Source: Oreohelix idahoensis (Eukaryota > Mollusca > Gastropoda > Stylommatophora > Oreohelicidae). From it: a DNA stretch of 64,000 nucleotides. Made by a program: the position numbers and the translations under genes. Within the stretch, counting starts at the first letter, position 1. The number at the start of each line of letters is the position of its first letter. Below, one piece after another: positions 1 through 12,864 of the stretch. Location: assembly GCA_024509875.1 (NCBI GenBank), contig JAMPIV010003442.1, forward strand, positions 186,001 to 250,000, in the 5' to 3' direction. The notes below the pieces were generated by a model. It worked only from the letters and a program-made list of their open reading frames with translations. It searched no databases and was not told where the DNA came from.

Positions 1-57
1 GGAGGGGGGGGGGGGGGGGGGGGGAGGGGGGGGAGGGGGGGGGGGGGAGGGGGGTGG
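1..57. repeat. G-rich low-complexity tract
   Basis: The window opens in an almost pure run of G interrupted by single A or T. It is a homopolymer-like simple repeat, possibly also an assembly-difficult spot. No coding or structural role can be supported. Confidence 0.8.
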
Positions 58-1041
58 GGTATTTTTCTATTTCTCCGTCGCCCTTAAATTAAAAGAATGT
101 TTTTGATTTTTTATTAAATATTTATTTATCTCCCACACATTCTGTCCTCCCCTATCTCCAGTCCTCACTATTATTACGTGTTGGTAGTTTCTTGCTCAGT
201 TTCGATTTTTAGCTTCTTAGTATGTACTGTTTACATCCGGAAGTGGTAGTAATTTCCTTTTCGGGTGACACTCTGTCTCTCTTCGGCAGGCGTGCTAGGT
301 CTTAGCTGCTTTTAGGGAAGAACCCATGTTTTATTTTAATATTTAATTAGGTTCTTGTGTGTCCTATCTAGCCCTCACTTTCTTTCTTTCCTTTCCCTGA
401 CGCAACGTTAGCTATTTTCTTTCTCTTTTGTCCTCGTACGACGAATCCCCTTTTTCCGATTTTCTTTCATACCCGTCCATTGTACATGCCGTCTTATCGC
501 AGTTCCCCCTCATCTTCCTCGACTATTTATCGTTGTCGTGTCTTTGATCCACAATTACTGAGCGTTACCTCTTGCCGAAGCTGCTAATTAAAAAATAAAT
601 AAAAAACAAACTCGCATGGAGTCTCGAGTCGATTCGTTCTGGTAGCTTAAGCCCGACTCGAGTTCGAGTCCAACGACTCGAATCGACAACACTGTTTAGA
701 TCATTTTGTTGTTAAGTTCAATCTTGAAGGCGATCACTGTTCCAGACCTAGCTATCGGTAAAACATATATATCAACGCCAAGCAATGTGTGCTGTTCTTT
801 CACACATGAACCCTAGCATTAACTCTGCTATATGGTCATTACACTTGGGATGTGGGTCAGTGTCCGCCGAAGCTACGGTCATATCCCACGTGGGGAAGAA
901 TACAAGTCTGTCCTGGATAGCCCCAAATACTTTTTTCTGAATGGCCTCAACAAACGGAGCTAGGTTGTCACCCCTGGGGTAAGGTACTCGATATTCAGAC
1001 ACATGTGGACCCTTGAATAGAGAGATTAAACAAAGACATGT
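58..1041. other. Unassigned DNA
   Basis: AT-rich non-repetitive sequence. The only reading frame of note is a 76-codon minus-strand ORF (772-1002) that I do not recognise; it has no visible motif and could be chance or an element fragment. Around 655-685 a segment resembling an RNA polymerase III B box (GTTCGAGTCC) lies among CTCGAG palindromes, which might be an old SINE head, but no A box or tail is convincing. Confidence 0.4.
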
Positions 1042-1252
<211 letters not shown>

Positions 1253-2224
1253 GTGTCTCCCCATCCGCCTTTCGGCCCGAACCTTGGACTGCCTTTTGTC
1301 TGTTTTTGTTCTCGTCTCCTAGGTCACGTGAGCTGTCCTTATCGTAATTCTCATCTTTGTTTCCATTGACTTCTAATATCTACAGTGTTAACTTTTATGG
1401 TTTGTTCTCATTGTCTCTGGCTTCCAGTCTTTCATACGTTCATTTATCTATTTGTTATGTCTATAATTTCTCTCAAATTTCCTCTCTCCGTACCCATTAC
1501 ATTAAAGATAGTCCAAGAGGGATAATCGATGTATGTCTGGCGTAAGGTAAGCTCACTCATAGTTATGCCAAGAGCGTTGTTGAAGTTAGAGCAAATAATT
1601 AGTTAAAAGGCACACTCACTCCTCCCCCTTCCCCCCCCCCCCCTACCTTTTGCGCGAGTTCCATTCACGTGAATTTTAATATACGCGAGCAATCTTTTAC
1701 ATGTATAATTTTAAAAACATTTGTACACCTTTAATGCATTAAATAAAAGAATTTTAATAATAACAAAAAGAAACCTATTTATTTAACAAAATATAAAAAC
1801 GTGTTTTAGTCCCTTCTGATCGGTATTACCTTGCTTTATATTAATATTAGTAAATAACGACGTGCATAAATGACGGTCTACCCGAGCCTAAACTGCAACA
1901 CATAATTTCCCATTGCTTTTAAAGCTTCAATTACGAGAGTTTGATGTACCAGAGGTTTTTGAAGAACCAAACCCTCGCGCAAATCGGGGGTTGAGTGTAT
2001 AGTTGAAGTTCGTGCGACAGTTGGCAAAAAAAGTGTTGTCACGAAGAAAAAAAAAGTGTGATATTTTCTAGAAACATCAAATCTATATTGAATGTAAAAC
2101 AGCATGAAACAACGGAGACATGAGATCACACGAGATGAAAGGTTAAAGGTAGACATTAAGGAAATAGATGCATTTGAGAGTATTAGTAGTTGTAAGACTG
2201 TGTGATTAGTTAAGCTTTCCTCTA
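1253..2224. other. Unassigned DNA
   Basis: AT-rich sequence with a C run at about 1630-1643. There is a 117-codon minus-strand ORF (1878-2231) without recognisable motifs. Nothing else supportable is seen. Confidence 0.4.
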
Positions 2225-2913
2225 GCAGCAAAGTTACCGGGTTTCGGGGATCGAAACCTGATCAAGTCACCATCCAGTCAACGTATCTGGAAATGGATAC
2301 CTGAGTTAGGGAAGGCCAAAGCAGCGAGGAAGGGAACTTGATCACCACCCCTCTCGAATCTGGACCTATTATACTGGTCTCATTTCATTTCACTCCTATA
2401 CGGCAGTGCAGTGGCGTCACTAGGGGGGTGCGGACCACACCGGTTTACACCATCAGAGCGGGTGACACCAAAATGACTATAAAATTTTTGTGCAGTGTTT
2501 CAGCAGAAATTTATTATTTTTATAAAAATATCCCTGTAATTAGTTATAACCACAAAAACATTTTTCGTAAGCCCAGCTTACTTATACTGTATCAATATAC
2601 CTACGTTTTTACTTCGAATTCGATTGTTTTCTTACCGAATTTTCACTGTAACCACATGAAACTATGTAAATGTAAATACATTTAGGCTGTACGTATGATA
2701 TTGTAATTTAAAGGTGTAATTTTAATTTTGCTAGTTGTTTATGTCACTACTATTGCCATTACATTCAGTGATACATGGGAATTACGATTTACGAGTAACA
2801 TTAGTACACAAAACATTACTAAGGATTCTGTATGGTCTGGTACGGGAGGAGGTCTATGGGGGTGACACCATGAGTTACTGCACTGGGTGACACCATGAGT
2901 TACTGCACTGGGT

Positions 2914-3266
2914 AGGAGCCGCGCTAGAGTAGTGGTTACAACACCGCTCTGGCGACCGGGTGATTCAGGATCAAACCCCGGCGACGGCATTTGAGGATTT
3001 TTCGTCGACCGGGAATTGGACTGGATTAACTCGAGACCTGGCGAGGACATTTGAAGGAGTGTCGTCGACCAGGGATTGGCGGCTCCTGAGCCGACCCAGC
3101 TCTAATGGGTACCTCCGAAATCGGCGAGTATCTGCCTGAATGGCGAGGGACACCTGTCTCTGTACAAGAAAAGGGATACTCACGTAAAATCAATGTAAGG
3201 TTAGACATTAACAATAACCTGAGATTTCGCCTCGAGTATTAGCGGGTGTACGAAAAAAAAAAAAAA
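2914..3266 (+). mobile_element. tRNA-derived SINE family 1, copy 1
   Basis: The 5' head GGAGCCGCGCTAGAGTAGTGG resembles a tRNA A-box region, and GGATCAAACCC about 60 bases on resembles a B box. The tail is an A run (3253-3267). It is flanked by 12-bp duplications ACTGCACTGGGT / ACTGCACTGGTT (2902-2913 and 3267-3278), the signature of target-primed reverse transcription. The body contains a roughly 66-bp internal duplication built around TCGTCGACC(G/A)GG. It sits inside a hAT-like MITE, so it is younger than that MITE. Confidence 0.85.
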
Positions 3267-3326
3267 ACTGCACTGGTTGACACCATGAGTTACTGCACTG
3301 GGTGACACCATGAGTTACTGCACTGG

Positions 3327-3455
3327 GTGACACCAACCCTAGTGACGCCAACCCTAGTGACGCCAACCCTAGTGACGCCAACCCTAGTGACGCCAACCCT
3401 AGTGACGCCAACCCCAGTGACGCCAACCCTAGTGACACCAACCCTAGTGACGCCA
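3327..3455. repeat. 15-bp tandem repeat derived from a transposon end
   Basis: About eight units of CCAACCCTAGTGACG, with a few substitutions. The unit contains the CCTAGTGACGCCA inverted-repeat end of the surrounding MITE. The sister copy at 39162 has only one such unit, so the array arose by local amplification of the terminus. Confidence 0.9.
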
Positions 3456-3686
3456 CTTCGGCAGTATATGCTGTGCAACTACCTTTACCCTAAAAAAATC
3501 TGTTTTGGCCTGTTGGAATTTCAAAGGAACTGTGCCGTCATCAAGTTCTATGTTTCTAGAAACGTACCGTGTGACAGAAGATTGTACTCTCGTTAGTGCG
3601 CGAAACAAGTGCGCTGAAAATCGCCTTACTAGAGACAATAGATCAATGCAATTCTGCTATAGAAGCTAGTGGAATTCATGTCCGTT

Positions 3687-4048
3687 TTTTTTTTTTTTTA
3701 TACGTACGACCGCTATCACTGGAGTCGAAATCTCTGGTTAGTATGTCTAACCTGAGACTGATTTTTACGTGAGTATCCTATTTTCCCTGTACGCTTACAG
3801 GTGTCCTCTCGCCATTCAGGCAGATGCCGTCTTCGGAGAGTACCCATTAGAGCTGGGTCGGCTCAGGAGCCGTTCAGGTTATTCCAGTCCCTGGTCGACG
3901 ACACTGCTTCAAATGTTCTCGCCAGGGCTCGAATTAATCCAGTCCAAATCCCGGTCGACGACACTGCTTCAAATGTCCTCGTCCGGGCTTGAACCTGGAT
4001 CACCCGATCGCCAGCGCAGTGTGGTAACCATTACACTAGCGCGGCTCC
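3687..4048 (-). mobile_element. tRNA-derived SINE family 1, copy 2
   Basis: Reverse-oriented copy. The T run at 3686-3699 is the poly-A tail and GCGCGGCTCCC near 4041-4049 is the complement of the 5' head. The TCGTCGACC motif occurs twice as in copy 1. The flanks CATGTCCGTT (3677-3686) and CATGTCAGTT (4049-4058) are a 10-bp duplication with one mismatch. Confidence 0.85.
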
Positions 4049-4058
4049 CATGTCAGTT

Positions 4059-4788
4059 AAATTAAGTATACCTCTAGTCTACGCAAGCACCCACTCATGA
4101 AGTCTGAAACCTCAGCATCACGCCATCTCCTTTTTGCTCCTTGTGGAGTAAAGCGCCCCACTGCAGGGGCGCCTTGTGGAAGCCTACGCCAAAACACCAA
4201 CTATTGCTGTGGTGGTTTATATAGCTATTTGTTTTATAGGATGATATTCCAGCCCCATGCAAAGCCCATATTACTCGCCTTTTACGATATGCCGGAGCGC
4301 GCAGGAGACCTATTCTTTTTGCCTCCCTCCAGGGGAACTACACAGGGCAACCTGAACGTACATGCAAACATTCATTCCACAAATATAGTGATCAAACCGC
4401 CATTACACATCAATCAACCGTACCACGTCATCAACGTGACTATCGGGCCAAGAGTAAACAAATTTTAAGTTACCCTTAGAATGACATGAGATTCCGGATT
4501 TCTATCAAACAGCCGAACCAGAGCGTCACGGATTGGCCACAGCTTATCCTCATACCCGCTGATGTGGTAGGAGGTGAAGTGGAGATACAGGCTTAAGCTA
4601 ACCATGAAGCGGCCAGTGGCTGGTATCTCATCAAGAACATGCGCCGCTGACTTGATGTGAGAATACCTTGAATATTTTTCCTGTGGAGATGAAGTGGATA
4701 AGTGAAATGATGAATGTGAATGACAGTGGTGTGTATGTTGTTTAAATATGGTTGCGGAGGGTTTTGCTCTTTTGCTGCCAATGCCATG
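4059..4788. other. Unassigned DNA with a recurring motif
   Basis: No gene is recognised. Around 4240-4335 there is a block of the form 'CCCCATGC...TTACTCGCCTTTTACGATATGC...GGGGAACTAC'. It recurs in altered form at 22840-22930, 56375-56470 and 59310-59372, so it is part of an interspersed repeat. Reading frames on both strands (123 and 153 codons) show no recognisable domain. Confidence 0.4.
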
Positions 4789-4841
4789 TTGAAGTAACAA
4801 CAAGAGGCATGGTCCGCAACCAGACGATATGTCATGGCCTA
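4789..4841 (+). pseudogene. LINE-A fragment
   Basis: A stretch of about 50 bases (GAAGTAACAACAAGAGGCAT onward to CATGGCCTAA) matches the 3' coding part of LINE-A at about 27044-27098, at roughly 85-90% by eye. It is isolated and has no open frame of its own. Confidence 0.6.
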
Positions 4842-4862
4842 ATAACCCAGGGTTGAGAGTAA

Positions 4863-5718
4863 TTTTGCACACCATATAGATCCCATATTCTACCCTTCCA
4901 AGATGGAGGTGAAATTCGTTTCTCACCTTAGACGCCGAAAGAAAAACATCAGGAATGTGTATATTTCGATGGATAATACCATGTTATGTTAAATTATAGA
5001 ATAAAAGATACACCAGAGTATCTAGTGGTGTAGATATTTTCCTATAACTGACCTCGAAACCCTCGAATCGGTCGGTTGGATCGGAGGGTTGATCAGTGAG
5101 TTAACAATTCACTATCGTAAAACAAGCTATTGTTACCGAAACAGAACCAGGCTCGACAGTAAACATGACTCACTCTAATAGAGAAGGAAGAACGTTGGGC
5201 CTAAATAATGTGCAAGAGCTAAGAGGAGTGGCGTCACAACGAACAACCTGGAGAGCACTGGTTTCTGCCTTATGCGCCGTGTTTGGTGCTTAAAGAATTT
5301 ATTATTATTATTATATAGATCGATTTCTTTGAGATCAATATGCTGCACAAAACGACACGACTGAGTTTGAATTGTATGCGTATCAGTACATCCGACGTGA
5401 GCATGTTTGTATTAGTAACATGAGCATTGTGTTTGCAAAGTGTCTACAGGACGGTTGTGTCTGTATTATTGGATCATGTCTTACTGGACTGAAATGACTG
5501 TGTTAAGGAACAGTGAGCAGTTAGAGAATTGAAATATTATATGGAAAACTATTTTTGGTAATTGTACAAGGATTACAAATATTTAGAATGCCGTCTGGAT
5601 CTTGGAATGGATGTCTGCTCATTGAAATTGATGTAATGATATTAAGATGATTATGTTCGACACGATAAATTGATGAATGATCCGCTGCGTCAGAGAGAAT
5701 TGTTTTACGTGTAATAAA
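4863..5718 (+). repeat. Interspersed repeat R1, copy 1, left part
   Basis: Starts near GCACACCATATAGATC and continues at 5313-5718 after a 430-bp insertion. The same order of sequence is found at 33780-34170 (copy 2). It resumes at 27388-27541 beyond the 21.7-kb nested insertion. R1 is non-coding and of unknown class; an LTR or other element remnant is possible. Confidence 0.7.
4883..5312 (+). mobile_element. Short insertion ending in a LINE-B 3' end
   Basis: Bounded by 9-bp direct repeats ATATAGATC (4874-4882 and 5313-5321). The last part (about 5180-5312) is the extreme 3' end of LINE-B, including the C-terminal codons, the stop and an (ATT)n tail; it matches 11831-12000 on the opposite strand. 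The first 300 bases are unassigned. This is probably a 5'-truncated or chimeric LINE insertion. Confidence 0.65.
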
Positions 5719-5976
5719 TGAACTCCGCCTAGGCCGGTCTCAAGCCAGGCTGAAAAAGGAGAAGGGCGACCTGCATGGAGGCCGTAAGGAGGCAGCCCCT
5801 CCATCATGCAAAGGCACACCAGGCCAATCACCTGTTTGTCTTAAAAACCAGATTACGAGAAACATAAGAGAGAAAACCGGACTGATTCTAAAGGCGACGA
5901 ACTGGAACGGACTACGGACTACGACTTACGGAACATGGAACACAAGAAGTATAAATGGGAAGGAAGAGGAACTGGT
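5719..5976 (+). mobile_element. LINE-A, 5' part (5' UTR and start of endonuclease)
   Basis: Begins directly after the duplication GTAATAAA (5711-5718). The 5' untranslated stretch is followed by codons for the typical first motif of LINE apurinic-type endonucleases (Y-G-T-W-N-T-R-S, near 5929-5952). The frame runs into the outer LTR element at 5977 and continues beyond it at 23929. The two halves are in frame when the element and its 5-bp duplication are left out. Confidence 0.85.
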
Positions 5977-8140
<2,164 letters not shown>

Positions 8141-8142
8141 AA

Positions 8143-8168
8143 TGTGGACTCGTCTAACGGGATTTTGA
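8143..8168 (+). promoter_or_regulatory. Candidate primer-binding site of outer element
   Basis: A few bases after the left LTR ends (8140), TGGACTCGTCTAACGGGAT begins with TGG, as expected for pairing with a tRNA 3' CCA. Further along it complements a T-arm-like TTCAAAATCCCG word, also found at the candidate site of the inner element. The tRNA partner is not identified. Confidence 0.5.
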
Positions 8169-8868
8169 ATTTAGAATAGGAAGACGAGAAGGCAAATATC
8201 AGCTCGTCTGTAATTTTCTTTATTCAGATATAGAGTAAGAGTGTGATGTCTTGTGAGTTGTTATATCTTTAAAAAAAAATAATTTATGCCCTAGACTAAC
8301 GATCTGTTTATGGGCGTGCTGACCACACAATTAATAATTGTTTTTCCACAGCATTTTAGTAATATACATTTGAGTTACAGGTTGATTTTGTCGGAATATA
8401 TGTTAATTAATGATTTTGTAATACTAAACGCTGGTAAAGTTTGTGACTGTCTAACAGTCACAGGGTTCTGAAGAAGTAGGAGTTTGAGCTAAGCTAAGGA
8501 GCGCGATCAGACTATACGTCCTGTAATCGCCTCCCTTACCCTAACTGACTTCAGGGGTGAACTTGATAGTTGATTAAAAATTAAGGGAATTTTTTTTTCT
8601 CTTAAATTTTTTGTAATAATTATTTTGTTTCCACTGTAGCAACTTATTTTTTTAGTGAGTATTCTTAACTACCTATTTATTGGCGTAGTCGTCTGCATAG
8701 GTGCTTTATTGCCGATTAATTGCAGCGATAGTTAGACACTATATTATGGAGGAGGTATCCCAGGTTAAAGTATATCATCTTTTGTTTTGGTATTTTCTCG
8801 TACGTGGTAGGAACCAGTGTATCCTTTTCTTATTTTCTTTCTCGACTAGTCTCAGTCACTGACCTATT

Positions 8869-10072
8869 ATGGCAGAAAGGGCGAAGCTTAGGCAGATGCT
8901 CAGGGACTAAGCGAGAGAAGAAGGTTTGGACGGAGAAGAAGCGAAAGCTTTTGTCAGGGACGAACTGGAAAGATATGATGCGGTGATGAAAGCAGCTGAA
9001 GCTAAAGAGCAGAGGAAGATGGATGAGGAAATAGAAATTCGCAGGATACAGCATGAGGAAATAGAGAAGGAGAGACAGCATGAGGAAAGAGAGAAGGAGA
9101 GGGAGAGGCAGCATGAGAAGGAGAGGGAAGAGAGACAGCATGAGTTGGCTCCTAAAACTCTAGAATTCCAAAGTCGTGGTGCTGCCTCTACCTCCAGCAA
9201 TGGAGAGTCTTCTTCTCATTCCTCTTTAACTGATCCTACTAACACACAATCTACTAACCTACTGCTATGTCTTTTGCGCTAGAATATTTCCCTTGTCCTA
9301 ATGAGAAGATTGACACGTATCTAGAAAAATTTGAGAAAATTGCAACTCTGTACGGTTTAGAGAGGTCGCGTTGGAATATCAAGCTTTCTCAGGCTTTGAA
9401 AAGTAGTGCGTATGATGTTTACGCCAAACTATAAAGCAGCCAACAGGACAATTACGACATGTTGAAGAAAGCTTTGCTTGAGCGTTTTGAAATGAATGCT
9501 TGCAAATTTTTGCAACTGTTTCGCAACAGCAGGAAGGAGAGCTCTGAAACTTTTCAGCAGATCTCGTCTCGTTTGAAGGGATACTTGACAAAGTGCCTTG
9601 AGCTTTCACAGCTCCCCTCTACCTATGAAGGTCTGGAGGAATTTGTTATAACAGAACAAATAAAGAACACTTTGTCTGCTGATATCCGCAGATTTCAAGC
9701 TGAGCAGGGTGCAGAAAAGCTTGAAGACATTTTGGAAAAGTCTGAGCGATATCACAATGCGCTGGCTGAACTACCGGCCACAAAACGGAAACCGACAGAA
9801 GAGCATTTTCGAAAGAATAATCTAGACCAACCTTCTCATGCATCTAATCAGAATAACCACAGAGAAACTGGACCTCAAAACCCCCCCCTCCTGAAAAATC
9901 CAAGTTCTACAGAAACAAGTTCCCCAACCACAGTAAACAGTCTGATCAACCCGACCGCCCTACATGGCAGCGCAGCCAGAAAGGACAAGGTGGCAAAGGG
10001 AGAACCCCTGAGCACGGGACAAATGATCAGAGTGGGCACACCGAGCCTAAACGCATCGGATGCTTACTAACA
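8869..10072 (+). pseudogene. Outer element Gag (SCAN-like), broken
   Basis: The ATG at 8869 opens a Gag-like frame with an in-frame stop at 8908. It then runs through a highly charged coiled coil rich in E, R, K and H repeats (8960-9150). A frameshift near 9260 leads into the SCAN/capsid-like part (L-E-R-S-R-W-N-I-K-L-S-Q, then E-T-F-Q-Q-I-S-S-R-L), with another stop (TAA) near 9432. A further frame change occurs around the C run at 9880-9889. No CCHC zinc knuckle is seen. SCAN domains of vertebrate transcription factors are known to derive from Gmr1-like Gag capsids; this is the retrotransposon form, not a host factor. Confidence 0.8.
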
Positions 10073-10637
10073 GTCTCGCAAGGCGGAATTATTGACAGTG
10101 ATTCCCAACCGGTTGGGGATACACCCTCAACGCGAGGTACTGTTACATTGAACGGTTCTCATACTTTTTGTTTATTTGACACGGGGCTTTCTTTTGATTG
10201 CATTGTTGCCAGAAACCTGGTTAAACCCGACCAAGAGACAGGAGAGACCGTCGAACTTTGTGGAGTCTCTAAGAGTGATGCACCTACAGCGCTTCCCATC
10301 GCACTGGTGGAGATCCACTCTGAGTTTGTCAGAGGCGAGATCAAAGAGGCTGTTATGGATGACCCCATCTACCCAGTCATACATGGCGGTAGATACGTGT
10401 TTGATGGGAAACCGGAAGAGCCGATTGTGGCAGCAGTAACTACAAGAGGGCAAACCAAGAAGGAACGGGCGCCTGCGCCTAATTTGTTACCTATGGAACT
10501 TAAAGAAGCGCAACAAAAGAATCCTACTTTGACACCCTGCTTTAGGAAACTGCCCATGGCTAAGGAACCCAGTTAGCATGGGGACATTTTTTCTAAGGAT
10601 GGCGTACTTTATCGCAGAACGGGCAAGCCTGACCAAG
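10073..10637 (+). pseudogene. Outer element protease and start of integrase
   Basis: Retropepsin-like segment with the catalytic triad motif F-D-T-G near 10177-10188, followed by a typical flap-and-tail region to about 10440 (V-I-H-G-G-R-Y-V-F). After a linker there is a stop at 10576, then codons for D-G-V-L-Y-R-R, the usual lead-in to the integrase zinc-binding domain. The frame is cut at 10637 by the inner element and continues at 19704. The protease itself is open from 10148 to 10573. Confidence 0.75.
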
Positions 10638-11830
10638 TGTGGTAAAGTGGGATGTTATAAATATTTATAGGGGACATAGTGTACTGACTGAGATCAGCTG
10701 TGAAGGTATCTATATCTAATAAGAGTAGTGTATTATAGATAACCTTACTTGCTACCACATATTTTTACCTCAGTCAGAATTATTCTGGAATATAGTGATG
10801 ACTACGTTGAATGTCTAGGGTATGTATATGATGAAGTGTAAGTCACAACAACAACAGACAGATAAACAATTTAATTTATTCCACCACACTTGACAACACT
10901 GTGACACTCACATACATATAACACTCTATGAGAATATCTTAAATGAGTCACTGATAAATTTTCAAATATCAATATGTATTCAGTGCTGTCATTAATGTAT
11001 ATGTGTCCTGATTCAAATACAAAGTGAACCAGGAATCACAATCAATTTTAATTACAAGTTATATGTACAGAATTGATCAATATGAATCTTGTAGTGACAT
11101 ATTTTATTAATAGTATCCTATGTGTGCCAGTTGTGTAGTGGTAATATGAGGTAATACTGGTTTTGTTTTTTTAAGCTATGTTGGCATTAGTCATCATGAC
11201 TTCAATAGTTTGTTTCTGTTGGAACTAGTATTGGAGATGTTCTCAGTTCCTGGCATTAAAACAATTAATTTCCCCTCTTAATTTTATTTTACAATGTCAG
11301 TTTAAGCTGGGGGTACATAATGTTGAGCTCCGCTGTCCACAAATTCTTAACTTTCGTGATGACTGCAGGAAAAGACTCCTCTGCTCGATTACTTCAATGA
11401 GTTCTGGAGCCACCTCATTGTTTGCTATATGGACCCAGGAGTATGCTGTCCGCCTCTGGATTCAGCAAAGCTCTGACCAGGTGCTGCTCAATAACTTTAA
11501 GACCACGGTCCCTGAAACAAGAAGGTTGTACCTCCTACTTCAGAACTAATTTATACTCTATTTCTACACTGAGCACAATACATAACAAACACTGAGTTCA
11601 GAGCGTTAGGCCAACTGTCAGCTTCATCTGAAATACTTTACACCAGTATATTCCTCCTTAATGGTTACTACGCCTCTGCAATTCCAGCATTATTTCTTTC
11701 TAGTCAATACTCTAGGTGTCAGTGTACTGCTTGGCAATTCCATGTAGTTTTACTTTCCTCCGACACCTTCTGTTCAGGCTGGAGCACTATAGGCTTTACT
11801 TCATGTTCGCTACTGAACCACACATATATA

Positions 11831-12532
11831 ATAATAATAATAATAATAAATTCTTTAAGCGCCAAACACGGCGCATAAGGCAGAAACCAGTGCTCTCCAG
11901 GTTGTTCGTTGTGACGCCACTCCTCTTAGCTCTTGCACATTATTTAGGCCCAACGTTCTTCCTTCTCTTATTATTGTTCTTCTGAGTGTTTCTTTTGGTC
12001 TTCCTTTTTTCCGCTTACCCTCAGGAACCCAAGTGAGCGCCTGTAGTGGTATTCTGTTGTTTTGCATTCGTAGGACATGACCGATATATGACCATCGTCT
12101 TTTCCTTATATAGTCGGAGACATATTTCTGCCTAGAGTCTTCTCTTATTTGTCGATTAGTCTTGAATTCTTTCCAACTGATGTTCATGAGTTTTCTAAGA
12201 CATTTGTTCTCGAATGTATTCAGCTTGTTCTCCAATGATTTTGTTATTTTCCAACTCTCACAGCCGTATGTTAACACTGAGATAACATTTGAATTAAACA
12301 GACGAAGCTTGGTATGTATATTCAATGATCGTAATTTCCAAATGTTAGATAATCTATTGAAGGCGCTAGCTGCCAAAGCAATTCTAGTATGGATTTCTCT
12401 TGTTGTGTCACCATCCTGAGTCATTTTACTGCCTAAATAATTGAAACTTTCAACTTTCTGTAGTTTTTCCCCGTTCAAGATGATATCAAAGGTCTCGTTA
12501 GAAAAGTTCATAGCTTTAGTTTTAGAGGCATT
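11831..12532 (-). mobile_element. LINE-B 3' fragment inserted in LTR
   Basis: Minus-strand ORF of 218 codons (12511-11855) with the C-terminal landmarks of LINE polymerases: Y-L-G-S-K, L-T-Y-G-C-E-S-W, G-H-V-L-R-M and a K-R-K-K-G-R-P tail. It is 5'-truncated: no endonuclease or catalytic RT motifs are present. The 3' tail is (TTA)n, seen as (ATA)n on the plus strand at 11831-11849. TATATA flanks it on both sides (11825-11830, 12533-12538). The matching site in the other LTR (about 18471-18478) is empty. Exact LINE clade not determined. Confidence 0.85.
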
Positions 12533-12569
12533 TATATACAGACATAATTATCAATTTACATTCAGTTTT

Positions 12570-12571
<2 letters not shown>

Positions 12572-12604
<33 letters not shown>

Positions 12605-12864
12605 CTTAACCAGCGGCACTTGAGCTTTCAGCCCTTCGGCCCAATGACATGTCATTGCGAGGCTGGGGAACCTGAGGACTTTCCTTCCAACCCGGTCAGG
12701 AGCTTCGCTCCTTCCCATCCACAGAGGGTTTATCACAGGAGCCGTTCAGGCTATTCAGTCAAATTTCCGGCCGTAAACATTTCTTCAAACGCCGACGCCC
12801 GGGTTTGAACCATGAACACCTGGTCGCCAGTACAACGCCGAAGCCATTACACCAGCGCGGCTCC
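12572..12864 (-). mobile_element. tRNA-derived SINE (family 1 variant) inserted in LTR
   Basis: A T run at 12572-12604 is the poly-A tail, and GCGCGGCTCCC near 12855-12865 is the complement of the family 1 head. The B-box complement GGGTTTGAACC lies at about 12800. The 3' half differs from family 1, so this is a variant with a shared head and different body. The duplication CAGTTTTTC (12563-12571, 12865-12873) flanks it; the other LTR has the empty site at about 18500. Confidence 0.85.

Larger units (their letters stand above)
2409..3458. mobile_element. hAT-like MITE, copy 1 (carries a SINE)
   Basis: The left end CAGTGGCGTCACTAGG and the right end CCTAGTGACGCCACT(T) are inverted repeats, with one change in the last base. 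The flanks are 8-bp direct repeats with one mismatch, CGGCAGTG (2401-2408) and CGGCAGTA (3459-3466), as hAT transposases make. The internal sequence matches the 476-bp copy at 39162-39637. It is non-coding, so it would have been moved by a transposase supplied in trans. It is longer than its sister copy because it holds a SINE (2914-3266) and a tandem expansion of its right end (3327-3455). Confidence 0.85.
2225..3500 (+). repeat. SINE family 3 copy, split by a hAT-like MITE
   Basis: A tRNA-derived SINE body is present at about 2225-2408 and resumes at 3459-3500. It shares an ordered set of words with copies at 45530-45720 (+) and 60824-61135 (-): a B-box-like GGATCGAAACC, then GATACCTGAGTTAGGG, then GCAGCGAGGAAGG, then a CACTCCTATACGGCAGT-like 3' segment. 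The break falls inside that last segment, where the MITE inserted, and the 3' remainder (TATATGCTGTGCAACTACC) matches the downstream part of the 45.5-kb copy. The 5' A-box part is poorly preserved here. Confidence 0.7.
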
